From the NCBI GenBank assembly GCA_947652605.1, contig OX393579.1:19551674-19615673 (forward strand): 64,000 nt of DNA. The letters run 5' to 3'. The notes under the pieces are model-generated. The model did no database searches. It was not told where the DNA came from and saw only the letters and a program-made list of their open reading frames with translations. The translations under genes and the position numbers were made by a program. Position 1 is the first letter of the stretch, and the number at the start of each line of letters is the position of its first letter. Positions 32,567 through 45,833 of the stretch are shown here, piece by piece. This stretch comes from Elmis aenea. Its lineage: Eukaryota > Arthropoda > Insecta > Coleoptera > Elmidae.

Positions 32567-33171
32567 CCTGGAGGAAACATATCTTTACCAAACGTAAACA
32601 ACTAGGGCTGAAATTTGTATGTATTGGCTTATAGGACGTAAATCTCAACTGTCTTTAGACAATAAGATACTACTGTTCAAATCCATCCTCAAGCCCATAT
32701 GGTCATACGGTATACAACTCTGGGGAGCCGCCAGCCAATCCAACATCGAGATACTGCAAAGGTTCCAAAATAAGGTACCACGGGCCATCGTCAATGCCCC
32801 GTACTACATACCCAACCGCGTCATTCAACGGGACATCCCAATTACGTCGATTAAGGAAGTGATTGTGCAGTTCTGCAAAAAATATCGTGATAGAGTTACA
32901 GTGCACCCCAATGTGCTAGCCAGTAAGGTATTTGTGCAGTGCGATAAAGCAAGACGGCTTAAGAGGTGGTCACCCTCAGACCTAATAAACAGATTCTGAC
33001 CAGATTTAACCAGTACTATCGAGTAATAGATATTATATAACATAAGATAACTATAAAAATTTATATTTAGGTAGCAGCGCTCACTGGAGCTAGGCTACAA
33101 ATGTCAAAAGTCACAACGAGAGCTCATTGCCTTTGGGCAGATTGCTCGTAAATAGGAGTTAAAAAAAAAAA
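32567..33171 (+). mobile_element. 5'-truncated Jockey-like LINE insertion with A tail
   Basis: The insertion carries a reverse-transcriptase C-terminal frame, a short 3' UTR and an A run at 33161-33171. It is flanked by ATGTAA at 32561-32566 and 33172-33177, a short target-site duplication that restores the FB2 arm when removed. Confidence 0.85.
32568..32999 (+). pseudogene. Jockey-like reverse transcriptase, C-terminal fragment
   Basis: Begins in one frame as TWRKHIFTKRKQLGLKF, then shifts by one base near 32617 into an open frame that runs to TGA at 32997-32999. Recognisable segments are MYWLIGRKSQLSLDNKILLF, SILKPIWSYGIQLWGAASQS and NIEILQRFQNKVPRAIVNAP, the usual C-terminal motif series of Jockey-clade ORF2 (L.P.W.YG..LWG, then I..LQRFQ.K..R.I..AP). 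Endonuclease and catalytic RT motifs are missing through 5' truncation. The copy has few lesions and looks relatively young. Confidence 0.85.
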
Positions 33172-33249
33172 ATGTAAAATATCCCCCTTAATTTTAGATA
33201 AGGGATTCTCTACCGAATTTTTTTGCAGTATTTATGAAACACTGTATTT

Positions 33250-34560
33250 TTTAAATTTAATCGTAACTTTTTTCACAAGAGTTGTGACAAACGGCATTTT
33301 ACTAAAAAAGATTAACTCTAATGTATTTGTTTATAATTATAAATTAACACCTTCCATTTGTTTTTAACACACTTATTATTTATTAAACTGTTTTAAACCG
33401 TATTAGTTATTTGACAATGACCCCTGAACCACTAAATATTTTATAACAAAATCCAAAGTTCTATCCCTCCAAATAAAAAAGTTTAATGATTGGATTGTTT
33501 TGCATGCAGCTCTCTGTAACTAATATGTTATTACAATAAAAGATTTAACTGTGTAATTTAAATTTGAATAAACACAGATTGTTCAACTTCATTTCTTAAA
33601 AATACATCATTTATCCATTTTCTAGGCGCCACCAATTTAAATGATACTGCTAAAGGGGCTGTACTTAAAAAATAAAGTGTTTAAACGCTATAATCTATTG
33701 CTTTACATTTAAATTAAGCTGGTAAAGAATTTAATTTATTTAATATCTACTAAATGATTGACTCTTATAATTATTAAATGTGATTCTATTTCAAATACAA
33801 AATCCAAATTTTAATGACGTACTTATTATTAATAAATATATTTACACATTTCACATACGTTATTTAATTTTTGCAATATAGCAAACATAAATAAACAATC
33901 ACGCACACTCGATTAATTAGGGTAATGAATGGAATATCTCGTTTATAAAAGCTTTATTATTGCAATTCCTGTTAAAATTAATCAGCAAATAAACACAAAC
34001 GAAAACATGGAAGTCCTATACGAAAACAAAAGTCACCGTTTTCGATTACACAGCTGTTAATGATTGCGAACGCTAAAAATTTGTCGGTTCTATTGTTATT
34101 AAAAAGTATCGTTATTTACGTTAACCATTAAAGTTGTCGATATAACAACAGAAGCAAAATGTTCTCAATACCCTCAGCATTTTGATTTCTTTTGTGGTGA
34201 ATCATGTTACAGATTGAAATGAATTAAAAATCGATTGCGAGCAAAATATTGAAATATCAGAAAAATCCTTTAAAACACGAGAAGTGTTCAAATTTAACCA
34301 GATATACTTTTATAAACACCAATTTTATTGGCAAAAAAAACAACTAATTAGAGGTTAAAGGTGACCCTTGACAACATATTCATGACAACTTGTTGGTCTT
34401 TTTTATTATTCTGACAGTTGAAATTATCATGACTGAAATTGTTCTTCATTGTGTAGCGTATAATTATAAAATTTTTAACAAAACAAGGCGTACATTTTAC
34501 CGAAATTTTAATATACACATTGCATATAACAACGGAATAAGTGTCTTTCCTAAAATCTGA
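33250..34560. other. AT-rich sequence, nothing recognised
   Basis: No coding or element signature in about 1.3 kb. Confidence 0.35.
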
Positions 34561-34987
34561 TTTTTGAATGGAGTGAAAACTTTAGGGAGAGAAGTATTCA
34601 TGTCAAAAAGGAGCCACGAGCTACAACTTTAGTTGACCAGGAAATTACTAAAAATTAATGCATTTATTTTGGAAAATAGGAGAATAAGATTCTTAAAGCT
34701 TCTGAAATATTCCAAATTAGTATCGGAAGTATTGAAGAGATTATAAAATACTACTTGTCTTAAAGTGAACGACAGATGGATCCTACTTTTGTTAGCCGAA
34801 GAACACCAGATGAATCGTTTGCGTCTAGCTTCTTGCTCACTGAAAGGATATAAGAAAGAAGATGCATTTTTGGGCTAAATTGTGACTAATGAGGAAACTT
34901 GGGTACACCATTGTATTCTTAAGTCAAAACGTTCCAGCATTGAGTGCTGACAGACTACATCAATAACTTCGAAAAAAGCTAACCATC

Positions 34988-35663
34988 AGAGAAGGTCACG
35001 ATATGTTGATTAACAACTGGTGTTTATTGCATCACAAACATCAAAACTAAATGTTTCCATAGTTATACGTGCCACTGGCCTCTTCCTTCGGAAAAATAGG
35101 AAAAAAACTGAAAAGTTGAATAATAAAAGTAGTTTTTGCGATCGTGTTGGCCATGAAACCGTAAGAGATAAAATTGAAATCCTTTCTAAGTAAAATGGTG
35201 TAAAGTTTTTGAAAAAATTCTTAAACGGTTTCGGAGAAAAACGTGAAAAACGCAACCCCTGCAAAAGCGTTATCATTAGAGAAATTGTAGGATAATCTGT
35301 TATAACTAAATCTATGCGACTTGCATAGGCGTTTAACATAAGGGAAACCGTTTTTACAAGGGCCTCGTTTTTCGCGTCTTTCTCCGAAACCGTTTAAGAT
35401 TTTTTTTTTAATTTGCACAATTTTATTTGCAAAGGATGCGCGCATTGGTAAATAGAAGAATTTCGATTTTATCTCTGACGGTTTCATAGCAAACGCGATC
35501 ACAAAAATTACCTTTTATTATTCAACTTTTCAGATTTTCCACTATTTTTCCGAAGGAAATGGCCAGTGGCACGTATAACTCTGTAAAACATTTAGTTTTC
35601 TTGATACAATAAACACAGTCTTCAGTCTTGATCAGATTCTAGCGACAACATATCGTGACCTTT
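34988..35663. repeat. Inverted duplication inside the mariner relic
   Basis: Arms of about 270 bp: left from 'aaggtcacgatatgttg' (34991) to about 35260, right from about 35388 to the complementary 'caacatatcgtgacctt' ending 35663. Internal landmarks shared by the arms are 'tatacgtgccactggcc', 'ttgaataataaaag' and 'aaacggtttcggagaaa'. The outer part of the right arm still reads as mariner-like sequence on the minus strand (MLSLESDQD), so the arms appear to derive from the host mariner. Confidence 0.75.
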
Positions 35664-35740
35664 CCTGTAAGAGGACGTTTTCAGCTTGTATGGTAATGGG
35701 TAATAATAATCTTTTGGGATTCTCAGAGAGTATTAGTGGC

Positions 35741-35921
35741 CATAGGCGTCCGCAGAAAATTTTCCAGGGGGGGGGGCAAAGCATAGAGACAAATAATAAT
35801 ATATATAATTTTATAATTTTTACGATTTGTTTTTACAAGTACTTTCACATATTTCATTTTTACTCGATTCCAAGGGGGGGGGGGCAAGTGCCCCGTTTGC
35901 CCCCCCTTGCGGACGCCCATG
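35741..35921. mobile_element. hAT element H (181 bp), TSD TTAGTGGC
   Basis: Ends CATAGGCGTCCGCAG and CTTGCGGACGCCCATG, with a perfect duplication TTAGTGGC at 35733-35740 and 35922-35929. A poly-G and a mixed G/C block lie just inside each end, as in hAT D. Two frames of 84 and 65 codons overlapping it are accidental. Confidence 0.94.
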
Positions 35922-36349
35922 TTAGTGGCTCATTTTCTAACTGAACGTCGTACTGTAAGCACATATCATCACTTAACACTTTTTAGAGGTATAATTAAGA
36001 ATGCGATTTGAAACAAAAGAAAGACAAGTCGAAGTTTTGTGTGTTTCCTCCAAGACAACGCTCGGTTTCATACGGCTGCAAAAACCATCGAGTAAATAAC
36101 AACACTACAGTAATACCTTCTACTCCACCGAGTGTAAAGTCTGGATCTTGTTCAACTTCGATTTCATACGGCTTAAGTCTTGAAATAATTTTTAGGAAGC
36201 ATAAATTTCAGTCAAATGATGAAGTTATCGACGCTATTCTGGACAGGGTAAACGTTCAGCCAAAAAGCTTTTACCAGCAAGAAATCAGAAAGCTTTTTGA
36301 GCAATAGCGAAAGTGTATCTAGATACAAAGGAACTATTTTAAATAATAA

Positions 36350-38380
36350 TATACATACTTGTTTTAATAAATACAAATTTGAAAATTAAATATCTCCTAA
36401 ACTTTTTTCCAGGAATTTAATTAAGCTTTTGTTTATTATCTGTAAAATATTTTCATCATTGATATCTTAATGAACTCCTAATTACATTTTACTATTATTG
36501 TTGTTTTTTTGTAAAGAATGCTGATTGATCTACTAATTTTGCTTTGCATATTAAAAATTTCTCGCAAATACCAAACGACTGTAATTTTCAGGCGTTTAAA
36601 AAAGAATAGTTTAAAAACTATAAGAAATAAAATGTTATTACAAAATGTCTCAAAAATAATTGAATATACCTAAATGTTAAAGACCCACTAAATATTTTGG
36701 AGCAAATTAAATATTAGCTTAAAGCTTATCTCTTTAAATAAAAAAGTGACAGAAATGTTCTTACTGAGACATATGTCTTAATAAAATTTTTCGCCAATTT
36801 GGAATTGTCAGATTTATTAAATTCATTGGGCCTTAATCTTTTATTTGAACTACAATTTATTATCTTAAAATGCATCATAGCAAAATTATTTCAAGCATTA
36901 ACATCCGGTATAGCGGCGATAATTATCAATATTTGTAGCGAACTCTAGCGGAGCATCACTCTAACATGTATAATTTCCACGAATATCGAGCAATTTTCTT
37001 CCCCTCTCTCATGAAACGAACGCAGTTCTATAGGATACTTTGACCACCCCACACAAAAGTTCCAAATTGTTCTGAATGATGGCGCTACAGTACTGAACAA
37101 AAGAGTTTGAACACATTTTAAAAGAAATATTTACTTTTCTAGTTTCTTTACTATTAGTTAACAAAAATAAACTTGGTTTATATTTACACTAATAAAAGGA
37201 CATGAATAATTATGAAATAGATAATATTTAATTAAATACACAAATGTTACTTTTTAAGGAAGACTTATAAGTCGATAATAAATTCTCATGGATATTAGTA
37301 CGAAGCATTTATTTTAAAATTCAATTTTAATAAATCCATTTAAGTCTCAAGAAACAGCGCCTGGCAATTATTGGAATAGTTATTGCATAATTTTTATTTT
37401 AGCTAACACAGACGTTACTTGAAACTTTTGCATAATTGACGAATGTAAAATATAACGAACTGTTCAAATATTGTGCAAATCGATATTAACCGCATATCAG
37501 AATAGCAAAAATTTTTACGCATCACTTGTAAAAACGATGTAAAAACAATCGCTATGAACCACGAATCACATAGATATTCGGCGTCGAATATTTTCAAAAA
37601 AATATTAGAAATACGTACCGATCGATGTTCCTTTGCTCTAGTCTCAAAAATATCTAATTTCTTTTAAAGCAAGAAACATCTAAAAAATTATTTTATTCAT
37701 TTAACGTCTGGCAGAAAAATATTGTTTTTTAAATGTAATATTAATATGTGTACTCTAAAAATAAGTTTTTAAAATACAATAATTATTAATGCGTGATACA
37801 TTTAATTGAAATAAAAAATAGCTAACACAAATCAATTTGCTAAATTGTTGTAAAATTCAAAATGTTCTCAAATTTTATTTTCAAAAACTCTTTTGTTTTT
37901 ATAAATAACCCCAACAAATGTTTTATGATACCCTATAAAATGGCGGAGATAACTGCATTAAGTAGGTACAATAATATATTTTAATTAATACAAAAAAAAG
38001 CGAAATTCAAATCGTTTTTCAAATGACACCAGTTGGGTGCCAAATCAAAAATTCTTATGTATCCAAAAATATAAACATTTTAATCTTATTGTTAATACAT
38101 ACTCCATTATTTTCAAAAAAAAGTATCAGTAGATCTTTTATAGTTAGAAGTGAGTAAAAGATTTTTTGGATTTGCAAGTTAATCATAAAGTATTAATTGA
38201 TTTAGTTTTAAATGCCAGAAAATGTTTGATACAAACTTTTATTTGTGCATAGAATATCATTCATAACAAGCATTACAATATTTACACATTACTCGAAGAA
38301 GAAGAAGAAGAAAATTTAAGAAATAATTTTAGCTTACAACTACACCATACCATTTAAAAAGAAATTTTATGTAGCCCTTT
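36350..38380. other. AT-rich sequence; less AT-rich patch near 36905-37080
   Basis: No gene recognised in 2 kb. The patch contains GCGGCGATAATTATC, CTAGCGGAGC and similar CpG-bearing words in otherwise AT-rich DNA. A (GAA)n run lies at 38296-38312. Confidence 0.35.
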
Positions 38381-38387
38381 TAATCTA

Positions 38388-38990
38388 CAGGGTGCTCTAA
38401 AGTCGATGGGATACATGGGTATCTTGCTTAATATTCAAGCTAGAGAAACGGTTATATTGCCAAAAATGTGCAGTTTTTTGATACAAACTCAGAACCGTTT
38501 CTATCGTTTCCGGTTTTTGAGTTATTAAAAAAATGTGTTTTTTTTGTCATATTTATAATGTGTCATTATCTCCGTTATTGTTTTAAATAACTAAAAAATG
38601 GATGAATATTATTTTTAGATATTTTTATGTTAAATTCGATGGCAATAAAAAAAATACTCTTGCTTCCATTTAAAAAACGGTAAGTTTGTGTCATAACTTT
38701 TTAATAGCGAGCGTAATTTTTTTTTAGTATCATCGAGTTTTATACAAAAAATAAAAATAATCTACATGAATTTTGTGGATATTTAAAACAAAAACGCAGA
38801 TAATGATATTAAAAATTTGACAAAAAACACTTTTTTTCTAATAACTCAAAAACCGGAAATGATAAAATATTTTTGAAAACGGTTCTGAGTTTGTCTTAAA
38901 AAATTGCTCGGTTTTGGTAATTTAACCGTTTTTTTATCTTGAGCATTGAGCGAAATACCCATGTAATCTTATTGAATTTGAACCACCCTG
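38388..38990. mobile_element. Fold-back mariner-type element (603 bp) with TA duplication
   Basis: TA (38386-38387)-CAGGGTGCTC and ...GAACCACCCTG-TA (38991-38992). The arms extend about 270 bp each, nearly to the centre at about 38690: 'aactcagaaccgtttctatc', 'ccggtttttgagttatta' and 'cattatctccgttattgttt' all have complements on the right. No coding capacity. Confidence 0.88.
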
Positions 38991-38999
38991 TACATAATA

Positions 39000-41380
39000 A
39001 TTTCAAATTTATTTTAATGCAGCATTTTTCTTCGTTGAATAGTATTTAAGATTTGTTGAGGTTATTTAAAAACAAACTTTACAACCAAGGTGGTAATGAT
39101 TTTTAAAACATCCTGTATACTTTAAGAAATTCATATCTTAGGACAAAAATAATAATAAAATGATTGTTTGACCGCAGCACCTTTGGTAAATTGTAATACC
39201 AATTAATAGTTTTTAAATAAATGGTATAAATAAATTATAAATTATAAAGTTCATTAAAGTACCTACGTGTATAGTCACATTTGCCACTTTCGTGAATCAA
39301 AACATAGTTTTAAAATGACTTGGGCCTAATTAGTAAAATTGAAGATTTCTTGAATTCCGAGGCAGTTCCAAAAATACATCTGTTTCGAAAAATTTAATAA
39401 CTAGTAATGTATTATATAAAATGGCGACATAGCTAAATTTTAGTAAAGCATTTAAAAATATTTTTTGGACAATTTATAGCAGTTGGTTATAGTTACATAT
39501 GAAAGAAGAGGGCAAAGTGTGACTTTTCTCAATAAACAAGAAAAGAAAAAGATAATTTTTCCTTATGTTACATAGAGAAGTTTTTTTATGATTATAGCAA
39601 AATTTACAAAAAGGAGAGATTTCACATTTGCATTTATTATTAAATTGCACTATGCCACCTGAAACACCTTAAAAAAAGATCTGTTAATCTGTAGTTATGA
39701 AATAAGACGTGTTATTTATTTGTTAACAACCAGTGTGGTGAATTTTGCTGAGCACTCAATGATAACAAATTTCTTTAAACAAGTTAATTAATTAAAAAAA
39801 TACAATCCGGCGCTGACAATAATCAAAAATGTTAGGTAGTTTTGAATATTTATAATAAATAAAATGTTGTCCCGACTTTGTTAATTACCTAACAATAAAT
39901 GGCAAGGGAGATTATTAAATAATCAATGACAAAATAAAAAACTGTATTTTATGACTAATAAAAAAGAATGACTTTTCAAAACTAAAAAATTAACATTTTG
40001 CAACAATATCAGAAAAACGTAATTTTTCTAATACTTTAGCCTTTTTTTTAACACGCATATTTAAAAAAAAAAACTTACTTTTCCCTTTAGTTGCTTAAAT
40101 AGTCATTATGATCTTCAATGTTTTAGTTTATTACCCCCGCAAGATTAAATCCAGGTTTTGTTAAATAAATATACCTAAATTAAATAATTCGGTGCTTTTT
40201 TGATCCATAATTTTTTACGTTGAATATCGTATTTATGCCCAAAAAATTCCAGGGACTAAGAAGTATCTTAAAAAATAAACAAGCACCAGTAATTTTTTAT
40301 AATCATTTAATTCAAATTAAGTTATCATTAATAACAAAGACGTATGTTATTTTAAAATGTCGTTTTTTATCACTTTTTTCTTGAATTATTTATGACTATC
40401 CGTATAATAATATCCCCGCCAATGTTCAGCAGATAGATATAATGACGTCCATTAGAAATCTGCCGCCTGTAAATCATATCTTATAGGATTCATTTTAAAA
40501 TACATCCCTTATTAGTTAATTAGTGGAGTTCACACTGTCGAATTTCACGGCATTGCAACCCCAATTCACGCTTCCTGGCGGTCCTTTTGATTTGTGATAC
40601 TTTATCTTACAGTTCGACCGGCAGGAGGACTTGATTATATCGATTTTGAATCATTAAATACATGTGTTATACATGCACACAAAATGTTCTCTTATAATTG
40701 TTATAGGAGCTTAATTGTTTGCGAAGATAATAAAGTGCTCTAATTATCCGCAAAAAAAAAAATTATAAATGTGTATCGGATGGTCAAAGGGTCTTTACAT
40801 TTGATTATTTTAATTTTGCGCGAAGTAAATGAACAGTATTTACAAAATATGTTCAGTAGCAATTATCAAACAAAACAGGGTGTTTTTTTTATATGAGCAT
40901 GACGATATGCAACTTTGAATTTTATAACAGTACCCAATGCACTTTTACGTATTCTGAGATAAAATAATTCTTTTATTTACAAAAAAAAAGGAATAATTTT
41001 GGCTTTGTTAAAACATAAAACGTACAAAGGCCTGCAAGTTTTTCTTTATGTATTTTTTTAAGATAATTAAGAGTGCCTTGTGATAAATGATCATAAAACA
41101 ATAAAATGTACTCAGTAGTTGTCCTTTGACTCATTGACGTAAATTAAATCATTTGTTGTGTTTCACTGTGATATTGTGACAAAATTGTGGATATTAGATA
41201 GTTGTGTATTGTTTTTATTGTATAAGTATTTTAATTTAGATAGTTTAGTAAATAAAAAGCTGTACCATAATCATTCGACGAAAAGCTGCTTTTTAAAAAT
41301 TAAAAAATGTTGGTTTATTTTTGATTCAATGTTTTACTTTTACATAAGTTAAAATTTGCGTTAAATGACAAAACTAAATT
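39000..41380. other. AT-rich sequence with isolated mariner-type ends
   Basis: An ACATCCTG-TA remnant at about 39108-39118 and ACAGGGTGTTTTTTTTATA at 40877 are lone element ends without partners. A less AT-rich patch at about 40525-40660 has TTTATCTTAC and TATCGAT words. No gene recognised. Confidence 0.35.
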
Positions 41381-41384
41381 GTTT

Positions 41385-41858
41385 TTTGTTTCATGGCACT
41401 CTTTAGTTTAATAGAGACTATTTGATGAATTTTATTTGTTTTGAGCTTAAATATCAAAATAAACAATTAAACGTTATATTATTGAAAAGAGGAAAAATAG
41501 CTTTGTTATGAGGTCAAAGCTATGGTTTACTTTTAAAAATATGCAAGTTTGTAATTTAATTAAAAATGTAAACAATATTAAAACAAATTAATGTTTTCAT
41601 TTTGTAGTGCGTAAAAAAATCTACAATATTTTTCCTAAAAATGTTTTTGTACTTTTCAGTATAACTAAGTTATTAACGATTTAAAAAATGCTTATTTTGA
41701 TTTTTGTTTATTATCTAGCGTGCCATGTACATTTTTTTAAACATTAAAGCATCACTGAATAGGCCTCCGGAAATGTAACAATTTGTCTAATTTAAACTTC
41801 TTTGTAGCTCTTACCTTCACGAGATCCGAATAGTGGCCCTTCTATGTGGACAACCCTG
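41385..41858. mobile_element. Fold-back FB1 copy, left half missing
   Basis: Matches the second half of 2736-3495 from 'catggcactct' (41393) through 'agcgtgccatg' to the outer end ...GGACAACCCTG-TA at 41848-41860. Confidence 0.75.
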
Positions 41859-41864
41859 TATAAC

Positions 41865-44140
41865 ATAAAAAATAGATAGAGTTCTATTTAAAAATTCAAA
41901 TTTGTTTATTAAAATTTATATTTACATTTGACAATTTGTTACTGTTAAATGACGTATTTGTTGTACAACATATTTTGAATTTTTTTTATCTCACGATAAA
42001 AACTCATATAATAATTCAAAAAATGATACCCAGTAATAACTTCATGCAAAGTGCTCCTTAAATGAAAGTATGATTTCAGAAATAAAAATAAAACACAAAA
42101 GTAGTATACATTGGGCTCCGACTTTATTTACAAAGATATTATTAAATGTATAGACTGAGTACAGAATATTAGAAAATATAGTTTTTCGCTCTAAACAAAC
42201 ACATTTTAATAGTATATTTACATAAAAACTTATAATGTGTATAAATTATACACCAATATTTACTTCACACATTAATAACACACGGTAACATGTACCTACC
42301 TATGCACTATGCAGAGATATAAGATGAGATTACGGAAATGAAAAGAAAAACCTACTACACTTACAATTAGTAACAAAAACATGTGTTCCAAGATTTAACT
42401 AATTTAATGCAACTTACTTAATTTAATTTATTTTGATTGGTACATCCAATATTGTGTACATTTACAACTTGATGGATATCATATGTACGGTGCTCAGTGC
42501 ACTCTTACAGTTCTATAATTTTTGTCTTTTGTCCTTTAAGTGTGTGTATTACAGAAAATCAAAAACAATTTTTAATTAACGCTTTAGAAAACAGAGCGTT
42601 CAGTATTCATTAATTTGTAGAGCCCAATAAGCGACATCATTAAAACTTTGAAAATAAAATTAAAATACGACTGTCTATTGTTTATTAGTGTAAGCTTTTT
42701 TAGAAGGCACGCCAATTAAAAATTTCATTTGTGATGTCTCTGATCGTTTTTCTTTTAGATTTCAATTATCTTCAGTTCTCATCAAAAAATGAATTTTCAC
42801 GGATGGTAGAATATTTGCTGGCATTTTTAAAAATTAATTAATAATTAATTTGTTTTTATGTTTTGTATGTATATAAAAATTCGCTATGGGACTTTGTTTT
42901 AACAAAGTAACATTATTACAGCTACGCAGCTACAGTTAACATATACCTACTTAATTTATACTCATATAATTGGAATTAATTTTTAATATTAACACCGTCA
43001 AGAGACTCTTAGAACAACCAATAAAAATTGGTATACAGTATACACTTATTCTAATAAATATTATATTATCTTAATGACTTCCATACACATCACTGTATAA
43101 TTTATATAACACAATCATAAAGATTTGTCAATCAAAAAATCAAAATTAATCCTAAATATTTGGTCAAATAAATGTTTCGTGTAGTTTAAGTTTCAATGGG
43201 TTGTCATAGATTGGATACTAGTTGGTAACTTTAAATGCAAACATATTCTATTTCTTTGCTAATAAACTGCAGCAACTATGTTTAGTTTTAAAATTAACAA
43301 AAAAAACTTTTAAGTTTATTAAACGTCATTATAATCTTACAGTTATTATTTTTTACAAAATATTGGAGAAGGAATAAATAAAGTTTCAGTAATTTAGGCT
43401 GAATAGTTTTACATGGATTTTATTGGTAAATCTTAAATTATCTCTTCACTTACAAAAAACAATTACTTAAGTTGATATTATGCTTATTTAGTTAGTAAAC
43501 CGCTCAACATAAGCAAATTCCATGATTGCCCGTAATTCTAAAAATGATCCAATCTTAGTAAAAATCTTAAAGTAAAAAAGATATTGATTTAATATGTAGG
43601 GCCTCCAAGTAAGTGTCCCAGACTTTTCACTTTCAGATACAGGTCTTTTGTTTTTGAAACAAAATATTTAGATGATCGCAAGATCTTTCAATGTGTGTTT
43701 TAGATTTTAGATACATTAAATTGTTGTTTGAATCTTCGACTTATTTTTTATTTGTCGCTCTATTTTTGCAAATGACATCGTTTAACTTAATACGCATTAT
43801 TAAAAAGTTTTACAATTTACTATCATAAGATATACAATTTAAACATTTATTGTAACAAACTTTTTTTGTCAAATAAGCGATGCAAAAACAAAGTAGCCTG
43901 TTAAAAATATTTATTTGCAAAAAGTAAAAAAAGTAAAAAAAAGTCTTGGATAAACTGGTAATAATAAAAATAGTGTACAGATAGCAAACAAAAGCAAAAT
44001 CTTTCAATTGATGCATTTGCAAATAAAGGTTGTCATTTTAGAGCAAACATTTTTTTAATCTAAATGAACTGCAAGATATACCTTAGGCCAGTCGCAGAAG
44101 GCCCATTGTATTCCCTCGAAGACACTGAATGAATCATTCC
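41865..44140. other. AT-rich sequence, nothing recognised
   Basis: About 2.3 kb without element ends or convincing open frames. It could be intron or 3' UTR, but nothing proves it. Confidence 0.35.
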
Positions 44141-44145
44141 TACTG

Positions 44146-44530
44146 TTAGGCGCTGACATGCAATTAATCAGTTCTGCAACAGTTTGATCCGCGAATGGTT
44201 AAACCGCGCTCACATACGCAAATTAAATCGGGAGTTACATAAAAGCAAGCACACAAGCAACTAAATTGTTTGGTTTCAACATGGATTTCTACGAGTAAGC
44301 TTACGGTGTATGCTCTTGGGATGATAAGGAGGACGAAATTCAAACCTATACTACACAAAACAGTCGAAATCGTTTAATTTGTATCACGACAAACTGTTAG
44401 TTGCCGAAATTTATAGTTGTACGCCAGTTGTATGTAAGTGCGTTGTTATATAAACAATGGTAATGACTCCCTGACTCCCGCAACCAAACTGTTGCACAAC
44501 TGATAATTACATGTCAGCGCCCAGCCTAAG
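44146..44530. mobile_element. TIR element (about 385 bp), GCGCTGACATG ends
   Basis: Left TTAGGCGCTGACATGCAATTA and right complement AGGCTGGGCGCTGACATGTAATTA, continuing with 'cagttctgcaacagtttg' against 'cagttgtgcaacagtttgg': about 45 bp of imperfect TIR. No target duplication could be fixed and no coding capacity was seen. Confidence 0.7.
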
Positions 44531-44534
44531 TCTA

Positions 44535-45825
44535 CCTGTTCATATCACGATTAGCCAGTAAAAAAATAAAACAATAAAGTACCAATTATCCGAAGTGATT
44601 CGAACGGATGGAATTGGTGTGAAATAAACTGAACATGAATACATTAAGGTGCTTATAGTGTTTTTATCACTTTACAAATTTGTAGTTTTTTAACCGTTCA
44701 AACACGAATTTCATTGATCTACCTTTTGATGAGTTTTAACGCACTTTTCTGTTGGACCTCAAGGGATCATATACCTAATAAGTAATAACGACTGCTAAAA
44801 GCAGATGAAAACTCAAGCAGGCTGATTGTTTTCAAGAGTAAAATGGAAATTGCGAGACAGTTTAAAATCTATTTTTGAGTAATAAGTCTCATTTTTCTTT
44901 ACTATATCTTATTTATACTTACCGACATATGTTTGCGGGCGACTTGTGAACCAGCCGAGCGGCAAATGACAGATCTAGGCAGCTGGGAATTTTAACGACT
45001 AACAAATTGCCAAATTACTTCGGTGCGACTAACAACTGATGGTAATTGGACGTGAATATATACCTTGTGATATCTTTATGAGTAATATATCTTCAAATTC
45101 TTTTAATCTCTTTGAAAAATAATGGAGGCAACACTTTAAAAAATTTAGAAAATTCGAAGATCGTTTGTTTTTTGGAGTTATTAAGCGAATTTATATTTTT
45201 TTTTAAAGTAACGGTTAAAAAACAAGTTGCACGATGCAAATTTAGTTTGAGACAGCGATAATATGTTATTTAATTAAATTAAATGCAAGTGCGATTAAGA
45301 GCTTAACTTAGTTGAGAGATTATCCTTTGCCAAGGTGGCAGTTACTAGATGTAGTCTATTAATTCTTCTATAATCCAGAATACGTTACAAGCGTGATAAA
45401 AACCAAAGACAATTGCTAATCGAAATCCAATGCTGGAAACTTATTTTGTTTTAATAACACATGTCACATGTACAAATTAAAATAAAGTAACATCGAAAAC
45501 AATATTAATATATACATTAAACATTTCATTTTTTAATTGTACCTTATTAATAATACGCTAATTATGCAGGTTTTTTTAAAATATTTTACACATACATATA
45601 CACAGGATAACTTTTTTACAAGCTTATTTAACTTCACATGTTTGTTTGTTTAGGTCAAATCCTGCAACTCAATTTTGATTCTCTTCTACATATCTGATTG
45701 ACTTGAAATTTTGCATGCATACATGGTCTCCGTGACAATGCAGTTTAATACTTTTCTACAATCAAAATTCAAGATGGCGGCTCCATTATGGCGAACAATT
45801 TTTGTCATAAATATTATGACTCCGC
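44535..45825. other. Non-coding sequence, nothing recognised
   Basis: No feature supported. Confidence 0.3.
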
Positions 45826-45833
45826 TCAAAGTC

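Larger units (their letters stand above)
32225..33244. mobile_element. Fold-back FB2 arm split by a LINE insertion
   Basis: Follows the FB2 arm order (GTTTTACGAGAAAAACTA, CCCCCTGTGAAGG, TTTAGGGGGGTGTAACTCCGA, GACGTCT) up to 32566, is interrupted by 605 bp of LINE, and resumes at 33172 with AATATCCCCCTTAATTTT to a degenerate end (AAACACTG-TA). Confidence 0.75.
34565..36345 (+). pseudogene. Mariner transposase, broken by an inverted duplication and a hAT insertion
   Basis: The frame wanders, but the order is that of a mariner transposase. First comes a MNRLRLASCSLKGY-type stretch (34812 onward), then IVTNEETWVHHCILKSK, where the family reads TGDETWVHHYEPETK; the first catalytic Asp is Glu here. 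KKA..QRR follows. After the insertions come FLQDNARFHTAAKTIE (second catalytic Asp in QDNAR; about 36038-36087), a degraded SPDLAPSDFHLF region, and KFQSNDEVIDAILDRV. The end is FYQQEIRKLFEQ-stop-RKCI (typical R/W.KCI end). Inserted are a fold-back at about 34988-35663 and hAT H. The 99-codon frame at 36008-36307 is part of this relic, not a gene. Confidence 0.75.

Noticed and set aside
36008..36307. 99-codon open frame as a small gene
   Set aside because: Its second half is the C-terminal end of the mariner relic, and its first half overlaps the second catalytic motif in another frame.
44146..44530. hAT classification of the GCGCTGACATG TIR element
   Set aside because: No 8-bp duplication could be aligned at any reasonable boundary; kept only as an unclassified TIR element.
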